From: Dysgonomonas sp. 521
Lineage (GTDB): Bacteria > Bacteroidota > Bacteroidia > Bacteroidales > Dysgonomonadaceae
DNA: 64,000 nucleotides
Assembly (NCBI RefSeq): GCF_010501055.1
Contig: NZ_QVMO01000013.1
Coordinates: forward strand, 1 to 64,000
Reading direction: 5' to 3'
The notes beneath the pieces are model-generated. The model did no database searches. It was given only the letters and a program-made list of their open reading frames with translations, and had not been told where the DNA came from. A program made the position numbers and the translations under genes. Shown here piece after piece: positions 55,375-63,172 of the stretch; positions within the stretch are counted from its first letter, which is position 1, and each line of letters starts with the position of its first letter.

Positions 55375-55771
55375 TAGAGTTTATATTCAATAAAAGAGTA
55401 AGATGCATATTTTTAGGAGTTTTAGTTGCCACGACTTTCAAGTCGTGGATAATAATACAGATAGAAAACGACTTTAGTCAAAACATTTTGGCTAGAAACT
55501 GTTTAAATTTTATTCGTTCAAATTTTTAGAGATGTTTTAGAGATGCTTTTTTTACATACGCTTCGCTCCTGTGACCGCTGGTTGAGTTGAGAGAAAGGAA
55601 AAAACAACCTAAAACAGCCTAAAAATGAACGAAGAAATAGGTGTAATAAAAAATTCGTATAAAATTTAAACAGTTTCTAAAGCCATTATCTGATTAGACT
55701 ATATATCCTCCTGCTAAAGCAGGAGGCAATTAAATCACAGAGAATAAACTATATATAATCTTATTGAATAT
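55375..55771. mobile_element. hairpin-rich element C, copy 1, interrupted by element A copy 3
   Basis: Ends ATATTCAATAA and TTATTGAATAT are inverted repeats. Two strong hairpins lie inside, CCACGACTTTCAAGTCGTGG and CCTCCTGCTAAAGCAGGAGG. An uninterrupted copy of the same element is at 62763-62973. No protein is encoded. Confidence 0.75.
55496..55678. mobile_element. inverted-repeat element A, copy 3 (183 bp), with TA target duplication
   Basis: It begins GAAACTGTTTAAATTTTAT and ends ATAAAATTTAAACAGTTTC. It is flanked by TA on both sides (55494-55495 and 55679-55680). The empty site in copy 2 of element C reads GGCTAAAGCC at 62878, so exactly one TA was duplicated. TA duplication is the habit of Tc1/mariner-IS630 transposases; this looks like a non-autonomous derivative. 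Confidence 0.85.
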
Positions 55772-55774
55772 GCG

Positions 55775-55976
55775 AATCAAGGGTTAAATGTGCTATTTTT
55801 TGTCCCTTTAGGGACTGAATGTTGGTAGAAAGAAGCTTTAACCGGTTAATTGCGTGCCGTCAGGTACGCAATATCTACAGAACAATTCACATTTTGTACC
55901 TGACGGCACAAAAAAACGAATTTCATTCATGCTTCTACCAATATGATGTGCCTAACGGCACATTTAACCCTTGATT
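55775..55976. repeat. 202-bp palindromic element D
   Basis: AATCAAGGGTTAAATGTGC (55775) is repeated inverted as GCACATTTAACCCTTGATT (ending 55976). Inner palindromes include GTGCCGTCAGGTAC / GTACCTGACGGCAC. It fills the space just before the amidase gene and could act as a terminator for anything read from the left. Confidence 0.7.
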
Positions 55977-56020
55977 GGCATTAAATACAAACTCTATTAG
56001 AAATTTAAAATTCTAACATA

Positions 56021-59000
56021 ATGAAAAAAATACTGGCTTTATGCCTTTTAGGTCTGTTCCTGTTTAATGGGATAAAAGCTCAGGATACACTTTCTGATGC
56101 CGTTAGGGAACAGATAGGAGCATACCTGACAGAGGTGGCAAACAAGGATGTCAGGACATATAAGGTGAAAATCGACTCTGTAGATATAAAGAATAAGACG
56201 GTAAGTTTATTTACCGGTGTCAATCTTTCTTATATCGCATTCCAAAAGCAGGAAGTAGATGCTATTTATACCAAGGTAAAAGGATTTTTACCCGAAAAAT
56301 ATAATAAATACAAAGTTGAGCTTATCACCGATACACGGAAAATAGAAGACCTCGTTCTGTTAGGTAAAGACAAAAAAGAACTTTTTGCAAATAAACTGGA
56401 TAAACCTTTGGTAACGAATCTATCCAGACCGTATGTCCCTGACAGAGGATTACAGAACCATCATCTGGCTTTGTGGCAAAGTCATGGCTGGTATTACGAA
56501 CAAAAGCTTACCCGCTGGGAGTGGCAGCGCGCGCGTATATTCCAGACTGTAGAAGATCTCTACACGCAGAGTTATGTCTTGCCGTATCTGGTGCCTATGC
56601 TTGAGAATGCGGGGGCGAATGTACTGTTGCCACGCGAGCGTGATATTCAGCGCCATGAAGTGATTGTAGACAATGATAAGAATAAAGATAGATCAATCTA
56701 TAAAGAAGTTAATGGAAAAGACAGCTGGACAGCTGGCTCTAATGAAGGATTTGCATATTTGAAAGAGTCATATCTGGATGGAGAAAATCCATTCAGATCA
56801 GGCTCTTATCGTCAGGTAAAGACCATCAGCAAAGGAGACGCAAGCACCTGCGAATGGATACCCGATATTCCCGAAAAAGGGAGGTATGGGGTTTATATTT
56901 CGTATAAAACCGTTGAAAACAGCACGGATGACGCGCAATATACGGTCTACCATGCAGGAGGAAAGACCGGTTTCAGCATCAATCAGAAAATGGGTGGAGG
57001 CACATGGATATTCCTTGGTTTCTTTACGTTTGATAAAGGCGTAAATGATAAATGCAAAATTGTATTATCAAATAATAGCAATAAGGCAGGACGTATCGTT
57101 ACCGCCGATGCAGTAAAGATTGGCGGGGGAATGGGTAATATCGCGCGGCTTCCTCATCCGAGCGGTATCGTAACCGACAATGCAAAAAGTTCGGAGTCGA
57201 TAGCCGATAGTAATATAAAGAAATTGCCGGCTATAGATTACAAGCCCGAAACAAGCGGCTATCCCCGTTATACCGAAGGTGCGAGGTACTGGCTGCAATG
57301 GGCGGGTGTGCCGGATAGTGTTTATAATAAGAGCGAGAGCAAAAATGATTATACAGACGATTATCAGAGCCGTGGTTTCTGGGTAAATTATATTGCGGGA
57401 GGCTCTTCCGTATTGCCAAAGAGGGAGGGTCTGAATATACCGGTCGATCTGGCGATGGCATTCCATACCGATGCCGGTACTACTTTCAACGATTCTATCA
57501 TAGGCACTCTGGGTATCTATATGACGCATCACAATAATGAGAAGTTTGAAAATGGCAAGACCCGTTGGGCTTCGCGTGACCTGACCGGAGTTATCATGGA
57601 CGAGATAGTGAAGGATATCCGCCGTGAATATGAACCGGACTGGACTCGCCGCCACATGTGGAACCGTTCGTACAGCGAAGCCCGTGTGCCGAATGTACCT
57701 ACCATGCTTCTGGAACTATTGTCACACCAGAATTTTGCCGATATGAAATACGGGCTTGACCCACGTTTCAGGTTTACGGTCAGCCGTTCCATCTATAAGG
57801 GTATGCTGAAGTTCGTAGCGTCACAATACGGATACGATTATGTGGTACAGCCATTACCTGTAAAGTCGTTCGGCGCTGAGTTTTCAGGTGATAGCCAGGT
57901 AGAACTGAAATGGCTTCCGGTAGAGGATGTAACCGAACCGACAGCGAAACCCGAAAAATATATTGTATATACACGTATCGGGGAGGGCGATTTCGATAAC
58001 GGCGTAATAGTGAACGGTACGAATACGACTTTGCCGATAACGAAAGATATTATTTACAGTTTCAAAGTGGCTGCCCTAAATCAGGGAGGCGAGAGCTTTC
58101 CTTCCGAGATATTATCCGTATGCAGGAAATCGGATGAAAAAGGAACGGTATTGATTGTGAACGGTTTCGACAGGCTGTCTGCCCCGTATAGCTTTGCTAC
58201 GAAAGACAGCATAGGGGGCTTTGTAGATTTTATCGATCATGGCGTACCTGATAAGGTGGAGTATAACTATATTGGCAGCCAGTACGAATTCAGGCGCATA
58301 ATACCGTGGATGGACGATGATGCGGCTGGGTTCGGGGCAAGTAACGCCAATTTTGAAACAACTGCAGTTGCGGGTAATACATTCGATTATCCGGCAATGC
58401 ATGGGAAATCTATAGCGGGTGCGGGTTATTCTTTTGTATCCGTTAGCAGGGATGCCGTTTCGGGTGGTACAGCAAAGATGGAGTCGTATAAACTGGTAGA
58501 CTTAATACTGGGAAAACAACGGCAAACAAAGATAGGCAGGGGAGTCCATCCCGCCAAATTCAAGACTTTCCCGAAAGAGTTCCGTAACAGGATAGCCGAT
58601 TATTGCAAACAGGGCGGAAATATTTTCGTCAGCGGGGCTTATGTAGCGTCCGACCTGTGGGATACGGAGAACCCTCAGGATGAAGATAAGAAGTTCGCCA
58701 CGGATGTTTTGAAATATAAATGGCGTGTTGGCCGTGCAGCCGTAGAAGGCAACGTGAAAAGTGTGGCTTCTCCGTTCCCTGTGTTTTCAGGTAATTACAG
58801 TTTTTATAATAAACTGAATTCTATAGCTTACGCAGTGGAATCGCCTGACGCACTGGAACCTCAGGGAGAGAATAGTTATACAATATTCAGATATACGGAG
58901 AATAACCTCAGCGCAGGTATTGCTTACGATGGCGATTATAAAACCTGTGTGTTGGGCTTCCCGTTCGAAGCGATTAAAGATGAGAGTGAAAGGAATAATC

Positions 59001-59035
59001 TGATGTCAAATATTCTTTCCTTCATGTTTAAATAA
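56021..59035 (+). CDS. large exported N-acetylmuramoyl-L-alanine amidase-like protein (Amidase_3 split by a golvesin-like domain)
   Basis: A 1004-residue protein with a signal peptide (1-20, ends NGIKAQ). The first Amidase_3-like part includes HHLALWQSHGWYYEQ and ANVLLPRERD. A golvesin/xanthan-lyase-like beta domain (about 220-375) interrupts it. The second part has AMAFHTDAGTTFNDS (zinc His), IMDEIVKDIRREYEP and PTMLLELLSHQNFADM (catalytic Glu). A fibronectin-like segment and a C-terminal domain with a GATase-like fold follow. Zinc amidases of this type cut the MurNAc-L-Ala bond, freeing glycan from peptide. Such proteins are often annotated as xanthan lyase in Bacteroidetes, which I think is misleading. 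A convergent kinase gene lies after a shared terminator. Confidence 0.83.
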   Translation: MKKILALCLLGLFLFNGIKAQDTLSDAVREQIGAYLTEVANKDVRTYKVKIDSVDIKNKTVSLFTGVNLSYIAFQKQEVDAIYTKVKGFLPEKYNKYKVELITDTRKIEDLVLLGKDKKELFANKLDKPLVTNLSRPYVPDRGLQNHHLALWQSHGWYYEQKLTRWEWQRARIFQTVEDLYTQSYVLPYLVPMLENAGANVLLPRERDIQRHEVIVDNDKNKDRSIYKEVNGKDSWTAGSNEGFAYLKESYLDGENPFRSGSYRQVKTISKGDASTCEWIPDIPEKGRYGVYISYKTVENSTDDAQYTVYHAGGKTGFSINQKMGGGTWIFLGFFTFDKGVNDKCKIVLSNNSNKAGRIVTADAVKIGGGMGNIARLPHPSGIVTDNAKSSESIADSNIKKLPAIDYKPETSGYPRYTEGARYWLQWAGVPDSVYNKSESKNDYTDDYQSRGFWVNYIAGGSSVLPKREGLNIPVDLAMAFHTDAGTTFNDSIIGTLGIYMTHHNNEKFENGKTRWASRDLTGVIMDEIVKDIRREYEPDWTRRHMWNRSYSEARVPNVPTMLLELLSHQNFADMKYGLDPRFRFTVSRSIYKGMLKFVASQYGYDYVVQPLPVKSFGAEFSGDSQVELKWLPVEDVTEPTAKPEKYIVYTRIGEGDFDNGVIVNGTNTTLPITKDIIYSFKVAALNQGGESFPSEILSVCRKSDEKGTVLIVNGFDRLSAPYSFATKDSIGGFVDFIDHGVPDKVEYNYIGSQYEFRRIIPWMDDDAAGFGASNANFETTAVAGNTFDYPAMHGKSIAGAGYSFVSVSRDAVSGGTAKMESYKLVDLILGKQRQTKIGRGVHPAKFKTFPKEFRNRIADYCKQGGNIFVSGAYVASDLWDTENPQDEDKKFATDVLKYKWRVGRAAVEGNVKSVASPFPVFSGNYSFYNKLNSIAYAVESPDALEPQGENSYTIFRYTENNLSAGIAYDGDYKTCVLGFPFEAIKDESERNNLMSNILSFMFK

Positions 59036-59056
59036 TGGTTGATTATCTTTTGAAAG

Positions 59057-59086
59057 AAAAAGGACACGGTTAAATGTGTCCTTTTT
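59057..59086. terminator. bidirectional terminator between convergent genes
   Basis: AAAAAGGACAC (59057-59067) and GTGTCCTTTTT (59076-59086) form a perfect 11-bp stem with an 8-base loop. A and T runs on both sides allow termination in both directions, serving the amidase gene and the kinase gene. Confidence 0.88.
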
Positions 59087-59093
59087 TCATTTT

Positions 59094-59942
59094 CTATATC
59101 AGTTGCCCGTTTTCCCTGTGATATTCAATTAAGCCTTTAATCGGATTTTCGATTATGACATCTATATAGATGCCTAAATCCTGAGCAATCTCCCGCAGTA
59201 TAAACGAGTACATCTTGGCTACCGTGCCTACAAAGCGGATGGGATATTCGGTATATTCGTACTGGAGGATATTCCTTTCGAAGAAAGACCGCAGGCTGCG
59301 GCGCACCAGATTATTTATATAAGGATGTTCCAGATATTCGTAAAGAAAGAATGACATAACGGATAGAAGCCTGTTTGGGAAAGGCTTGGAATAGATATAA
59401 TCCATTATCTCATCGGGGTCGATCTTGTACTTTTTATAAAAAGGATCTATCAGTTCTTTCGGGGCGAGTCCTTTTAAGCAATCGGATACAAAAGCCTTGC
59501 CCAATGAAGCTCCGCTTCCCTCGTCTCCCAGAATATAACCTAACGATTTTACATTTTTTACAATCGTCTCCCCATCGTAAAAACAGGAGTTGGAACCGGT
59601 TCCCAGAATACACGCTATTCCTGCTTCCTGCTGAAACAGGGAACGCGCCGCTCCCAAAAGGTCACTCTCGATGATGGATGGTGTTTTGAACTGGGCTTCT
59701 AAAGACGCCTTTACTACATTTTTCTTTTCGATGGATGAGCATCCCGCCCCGTAAAAATGTATGGAGTGAAATTTAGTTTTGAAGAAGACCGGCGGTAATT
59801 GTAAGCGTATGCTGCGGCTTATCTCTTTTCGGGTCTGAAAAAAGGGGTTGATACCATCTGACAGGAAATGTTCGACAATGCCGCTTCTATCTACCAGGCA
59901 CCATTCTGTTTTGGTTGAGCCGCTTTCAGCTAATAATATCAC
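59094..59942 (-). CDS. BadF/BadG-type amino-sugar kinase, second copy
   Basis: A 282-residue ASKHA kinase of the same family as the murK-like protein (29346-30203). Motifs: LLAESGSTKTEWCLVDRSG, CILGTGSNSCFYDG and LGDEGSGASLGKAF. The two are similar throughout, but the first loop has Glu-Ser where murK has Asp-Gly. It has its own promoter and stands alone, so it may phosphorylate a different sugar, for example GlcNAc while the other acts on MurNAc. It could also be a redundant paralogue. Confidence 0.9.
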   Translation of the reverse strand: MILLAESGSTKTEWCLVDRSGIVEHFLSDGINPFFQTRKEISRSIRLQLPPVFFKTKFHSIHFYGAGCSSIEKKNVVKASLEAQFKTPSIIESDLLGAARSLFQQEAGIACILGTGSNSCFYDGETIVKNVKSLGYILGDEGSGASLGKAFVSDCLKGLAPKELIDPFYKKYKIDPDEIMDYIYSKPFPNRLLSVMSFFLYEYLEHPYINNLVRRSLRSFFERNILQYEYTEYPIRFVGTVAKMYSFILREIAQDLGIYIDVIIENPIKGLIEYHRENGQLI

Positions 59943-60045
59943 GTATTTTTATATTTAGTTACGGTTACGAGTACTCTACCTTTTGAGTAGTTTGCTTACA
60001 AATTACGGAATCATGGACTCTAAAGTAGTAAGCTTTAAATTTTTG

Positions 60046-60053
60046 CAAAGATA
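60046..60053 (-). promoter_or_regulatory. putative -7 promoter element of the second kinase
   Basis: The minus strand reads TATCTTTG, a full match to TAnnTTTG, about 104 bp before the ATG at 59942. The same octamer is used before the DUF1080 gene and the salvage run. Confidence 0.45.
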
Positions 60054-60098
60054 ACAAATTAAAATATCCGGGTCAATCCCGTATTAACATTTAGTCTG

Positions 60099-61244
60099 TC
60101 ATATCTTTTCTGCTCCTATGCCCGGCTTATCTTCGAGATGGAGTTTGCCGTCTATTACTGTAGCCCCTTTAAAGCAGTCGTTGCTGATAAGGAGGTTACC
60201 ATCCAGGTCGGCCCAGTCAACAGCCGGCGATAGTTGCGTGGCTGCCGAAATAGCGCAGGACGTTTCTGTCATGCAGCCTATCATTACTTTCATATTGGCC
60301 GCCCGTGCTACTGTGAGTATTTTTTGCGCTTCGCGCATACCCGTACATTTCATCAGTTTTATATTCACTCCGGTAAACGCTCCTTTCAGGCGCAGCACAT
60401 CCTGTAGGCGCTGAAACGATTCGTCGGCAAATATCGGCAGCGGGCTTCGCTCTGTAACCCACGCGGCGTCATCCAGATTATATTTTGGCATCGGCTGTTC
60501 TATCATTACTATGCCTCTTTCTTTCAGCCAGTTTATCATGTCTAGCGCATAATGCTTGTCTTTCCATCCCTGATTGGCGTCTATGGCTATGGGTTTATCT
60601 GTGACGGTGCGTATGGCTTCTATCATCTGTTTATCGTTGTCGCGTCCCAGTTTTACTTTGAGTATATTATACAGGGGAGCGGCTTCACGGGTCTTTTGTT
60701 TTACGACTTCCTCCGTATCTATGCCGATGGTAAAAGTAGTAGAAGGTGTTTTTTCTTTATCCAATCCCCATATTTTGTACCACGGCTGTCCCATGATTTT
60801 GCCTGCCAGATCGTGTAGTGCAATATCGATAGACGCTTTTGCCGCGGTGTTATTTTCCGTGATTTTATCTACATAGGTCAGGATGTCTTCCAGTTCGAAC
60901 GGGCTGGAAAATTGTTCCAGATTCACTTTTTTCAGGAATTCAATTACCGAAGCCTGCGTTTCGCCAAGGTAGGGTGGGAGAGAGGCCTCCCCGTATCCTG
61001 TAATGCCATCGTATGTAATTTCTGTGAGCACTACGGGCGTGGTAGTACGTGAAGAATTGGCGATGGTAAATACGTGGCGCAACTGTAAGTCGTATGGTTT
61101 GAAACTCAGTTTCATTTTCTTATTTAACTGAATTGTTTGCTTATTATTTCGTGCGAAGGCGGCCAGCGGGTTTCCCGACAGGAGGCCTGTGCCGATAGCC
61201 GTAGCAGCAGCTGTTTTTAGAAAATTGCGTCTTGACTGAGACAT
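60099..61244 (-). CDS. Tat-exported L-Ala-D/L-Glu (dipeptide) epimerase
   Basis: A 381-residue enolase-superfamily enzyme. The first 35 residues are a twin-arginine signal (SQSRRNFLKTAAATAIGTG, Arg5-Arg6; ends near AAFA). Catalytic residues of the muconate-lactonising subgroup are present: Lys196 and Lys198 in LKVKLG, metal ligands Asp222 (IDANQGW), Glu249 (MIEQP) and Asp274 (FADES), and Lys296 on the opposite face. A capping domain (about 45-160) is intact. The enzyme inverts L-Ala-D-Glu from murein peptide to L-Ala-L-Glu. E. coli and B. subtilis homologues (YcjG, YkfB) are cytoplasmic; this one appears periplasmic. The NlpC/P60 peptidase gene is 83 bp upstream in transcription order. Confidence 0.9.
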   Translation of the reverse strand: MSQSRRNFLKTAAATAIGTGLLSGNPLAAFARNNKQTIQLNKKMKLSFKPYDLQLRHVFTIANSSRTTTPVVLTEITYDGITGYGEASLPPYLGETQASVIEFLKKVNLEQFSSPFELEDILTYVDKITENNTAAKASIDIALHDLAGKIMGQPWYKIWGLDKEKTPSTTFTIGIDTEEVVKQKTREAAPLYNILKVKLGRDNDKQMIEAIRTVTDKPIAIDANQGWKDKHYALDMINWLKERGIVMIEQPMPKYNLDDAAWVTERSPLPIFADESFQRLQDVLRLKGAFTGVNIKLMKCTGMREAQKILTVARAANMKVMIGCMTETSCAISAATQLSPAVDWADLDGNLLISNDCFKGATVIDGKLHLEDKPGIGAEKI

Positions 61245-61269
61245 AGTATTATGTTTTAGATTATTTTTT

Positions 61270-61326
61270 AGCCCTCCCTGCTTCCCCTAAGCGGAGTAAC
61301 AGCCCCTCCTGTGGAGGGGGGAGGCC
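61270..61326. repeat. CCTCCCC/GGGGAGG palindromic repeat G, copy 2 (reversed)
   Basis: Read on the minus strand it starts GGCCTCCCCCCTCCACAGG and ends GGGGAAGCAGGGAGGGC, like the copy at 34693-34760. It fills the gap between the NlpC/P60 stop and the epimerase start. Confidence 0.55.
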
Positions 61327-61327
61327 G

Positions 61328-62530
61328 TTATTTGTATATGTTTTTCATCGACCACATGCCGTAACCTTCATTATCTACAGCGCCTATAATGCGTGAAGCA
61401 CGTATAAACTCCCTTGTGTTTACTTCGTCGTAATCCGCGTCTTTAGGGTTGAGGCTGCCGATACGTACATAGCCTGAGGCATGGATGAACTTATTGTTCC
61501 CTATATAGAAGGCTACATGACGTACCCGTTCTTTTTTATTCTTTTCAGCTTTCTTCCCGAAGAACATCAGGTCGCCCGGCTGTAAATTGCCGTAACCGTT
61601 GCTTATATCCACAGGTATTCCTGTATAAGCCTGTTGTGAAGCATCGCGCATCAGCACAATGCCGTGCATCAGTGTGATGGTCTTTGTAAATCCGCTGCAA
61701 TCCATTCCTTTCACCGATGTTCCGCCCCATACATAAGGTATTCCCATCAGTGTATATGCTTTTTCGACAAAACTGCTACCCGATACTGTTATTGAAGATA
61801 GCCATTCTTCGTAAGGCTTGCCTTGTTTTTTTAATATATATGCTTTTCGTCCGTCAGGGTACGATACTTTGTAGAAATCTCCGGTTTCACCCTCGGCTTT
61901 GAGTATATTGCAGTTTACAAGGTCCGACACAGTCTGGCTCTGGGTATCAGGCTCAGAATATGAGAATCCGAAGTAATCCGTAAAAATTATTTTTTTCGCG
62001 TTTTTCCACGATTCATATTCGGCCTTTGTCATGGGCTGGTAGTTTATTTCCGGTGTCCATGCTATATATCCGTCCGGTGTCTGTATACGGCTCCATCCAT
62101 CTTTTTGTAGTATCCGTACCGGAGTGCCCAGTATGGCCTGTGTTGCCATCTCCGCCGAAAATTTACCTTCAACGCGTATGTCGGCAACCGACAATGTTAT
62201 TACTCCGTACGTTTTATCTCCCAGCTCGCTTGAGGGAAGCAGGGTGATTTTATTCACAAAGTCTTTGCCATATACTTCTTTCGCCTGTTTTACAGTCTCA
62301 TTGTATGCGTCAGTATCGGATGTCACGCCTTGCAGGGTTGGGCGTTTCTCGTTGTCATTCACTGTTATGTCGTAGACCTTTACTCTCTTGTCGGGGATGT
62401 ATCGTTGCCTTACATTGTCAAGTATAATTTCCAGTTCGGTGTGTTTGTATATCAGTCTGTCTGTATCTTGAGCGCATAGTAATACATTGGTACATGTAAA
62501 TATAACAAGCAAAGTGCATAGTTTTTTCAT
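61328..62530 (-). CDS. exported NlpC/P60 (C40) murein peptidase with SH3-like domains
   Basis: A 400-residue protein from the ATG at 62530; the frame stays open 14 codons further, but the promoter at 62570-62577 favours the inner start. Signal peptide MKKLCTLLVIFTCTNVLLCAQ. Bacterial SH3-like regions occupy about 100-260 (ILGTPVRILQKDGWSRIQTP). The catalytic domain includes GMDCSGFTKTITLMHGI (nucleophile Cys), LQPGDLMFFGKK and RHVAFYIGNNKFIHASG (His). It resembles YkfC-type gamma-D-Glu-diaminoacid peptidase, which releases L-Ala-D-Glu from murein peptides, the substrate of the adjacent epimerase. Order of action: amidase, this peptidase, then the epimerase. Confidence 0.92.
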   Translation of the reverse strand: MKKLCTLLVIFTCTNVLLCAQDTDRLIYKHTELEIILDNVRQRYIPDKRVKVYDITVNDNEKRPTLQGVTSDTDAYNETVKQAKEVYGKDFVNKITLLPSSELGDKTYGVITLSVADIRVEGKFSAEMATQAILGTPVRILQKDGWSRIQTPDGYIAWTPEINYQPMTKAEYESWKNAKKIIFTDYFGFSYSEPDTQSQTVSDLVNCNILKAEGETGDFYKVSYPDGRKAYILKKQGKPYEEWLSSITVSGSSFVEKAYTLMGIPYVWGGTSVKGMDCSGFTKTITLMHGIVLMRDASQQAYTGIPVDISNGYGNLQPGDLMFFGKKAEKNKKERVRHVAFYIGNNKFIHASGYVRIGSLNPKDADYDEVNTREFIRASRIIGAVDNEGYGMWSMKNIYK

Positions 62531-62569
62531 ACTTGAGGCTTTTGATGAATTTGGATTGATGTAATAATA

Positions 62570-62577
62570 CAAATATA
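62570..62577 (-). promoter_or_regulatory. putative -7 promoter element of the NlpC/P60-epimerase pair
   Basis: The minus strand reads TATATTTG, matching TAnnTTTG, about 40 bp before the ATG at 62530. It decides against the longer open frame, which would start inside this element. Confidence 0.48.
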
Positions 62578-62762
62578 ACTAAAATCAAGCATCTTTAGCT
62601 TGTTTTAGTACGTATTTTTTCACCTTAAGTATATTAAAATAACTGAAAATATGTATTGAAATATTAAAATTAACAATCTGTTTGTTTTGATTTATTTAGG
62701 TCTTACATAGGAGTAGGGGCTTCCCGCCTGTGTCGGGATTATTTTCTACAAGCTTTATCTAA

Positions 62763-62973
62763 TAGAGTTTATATTCAATAAAAGAGTAAGATGCATATTT
62801 TTAGGAGTTTTAGTTGCCACGACTTTCAAGTCGTGGATAATAATACAGGTAGAAAACGACTTTAGTCAAAACATTTTGGCTAAAGCCATTATCTGATTAG
62901 ACTATTATCCTCCAGCTAAAGCAGGAGGCAATTAAATCACAGAGAATAAACCATATATAATCTTATTGAATAT
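62763..62973. mobile_element. hairpin-rich element C, copy 2 (uninterrupted)
   Basis: A 211-bp copy of the element at 55375-55771, without the inserted element A. Ends and both internal hairpins are conserved; the second hairpin reads CCTCCAGCTAAAGCAGGAGG with one mismatch. It gives the empty-site sequence GGCTAAAGCC used to define the A target duplication. Confidence 0.75.
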
Positions 62974-63172
62974 AAAGATAACATAAATACTATTTTTTGA
63001 AATGGATGTAGGGGCTAACCTGTGTGTTCGCCCGTTTTTTGGCTGACACATAGGTCTGCCCCTACACAATCGCCTCTGTTATTCATCATCTTCCCACAGA
63101 TTTATCTAGTATAAAAGACTCAGAGAGGCTACAACTCATAATTTTTTAATTCATAACTCATAATTTTTCATC
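62974..63172. repeat. intergenic sequence with GTAGGGGC palindromic repeat
   Basis: TGTAGGGGC (63007) and GCCCCTACA (ending 63066) enclose a 60-bp palindromic element with inner arms CCTGTGTG and CACATAGG. Related GTAGGGGC sequences occur at 62713 and inside element B. No gene is visible up to the ATG at 63173. Confidence 0.55.

Noticed and set aside
55370..55980. Possible CRISPR array because of repeated palindromes
   Set aside because: Repeats differ in sequence and spacing, and no cas genes are near; nested MITE-like elements explain them better.
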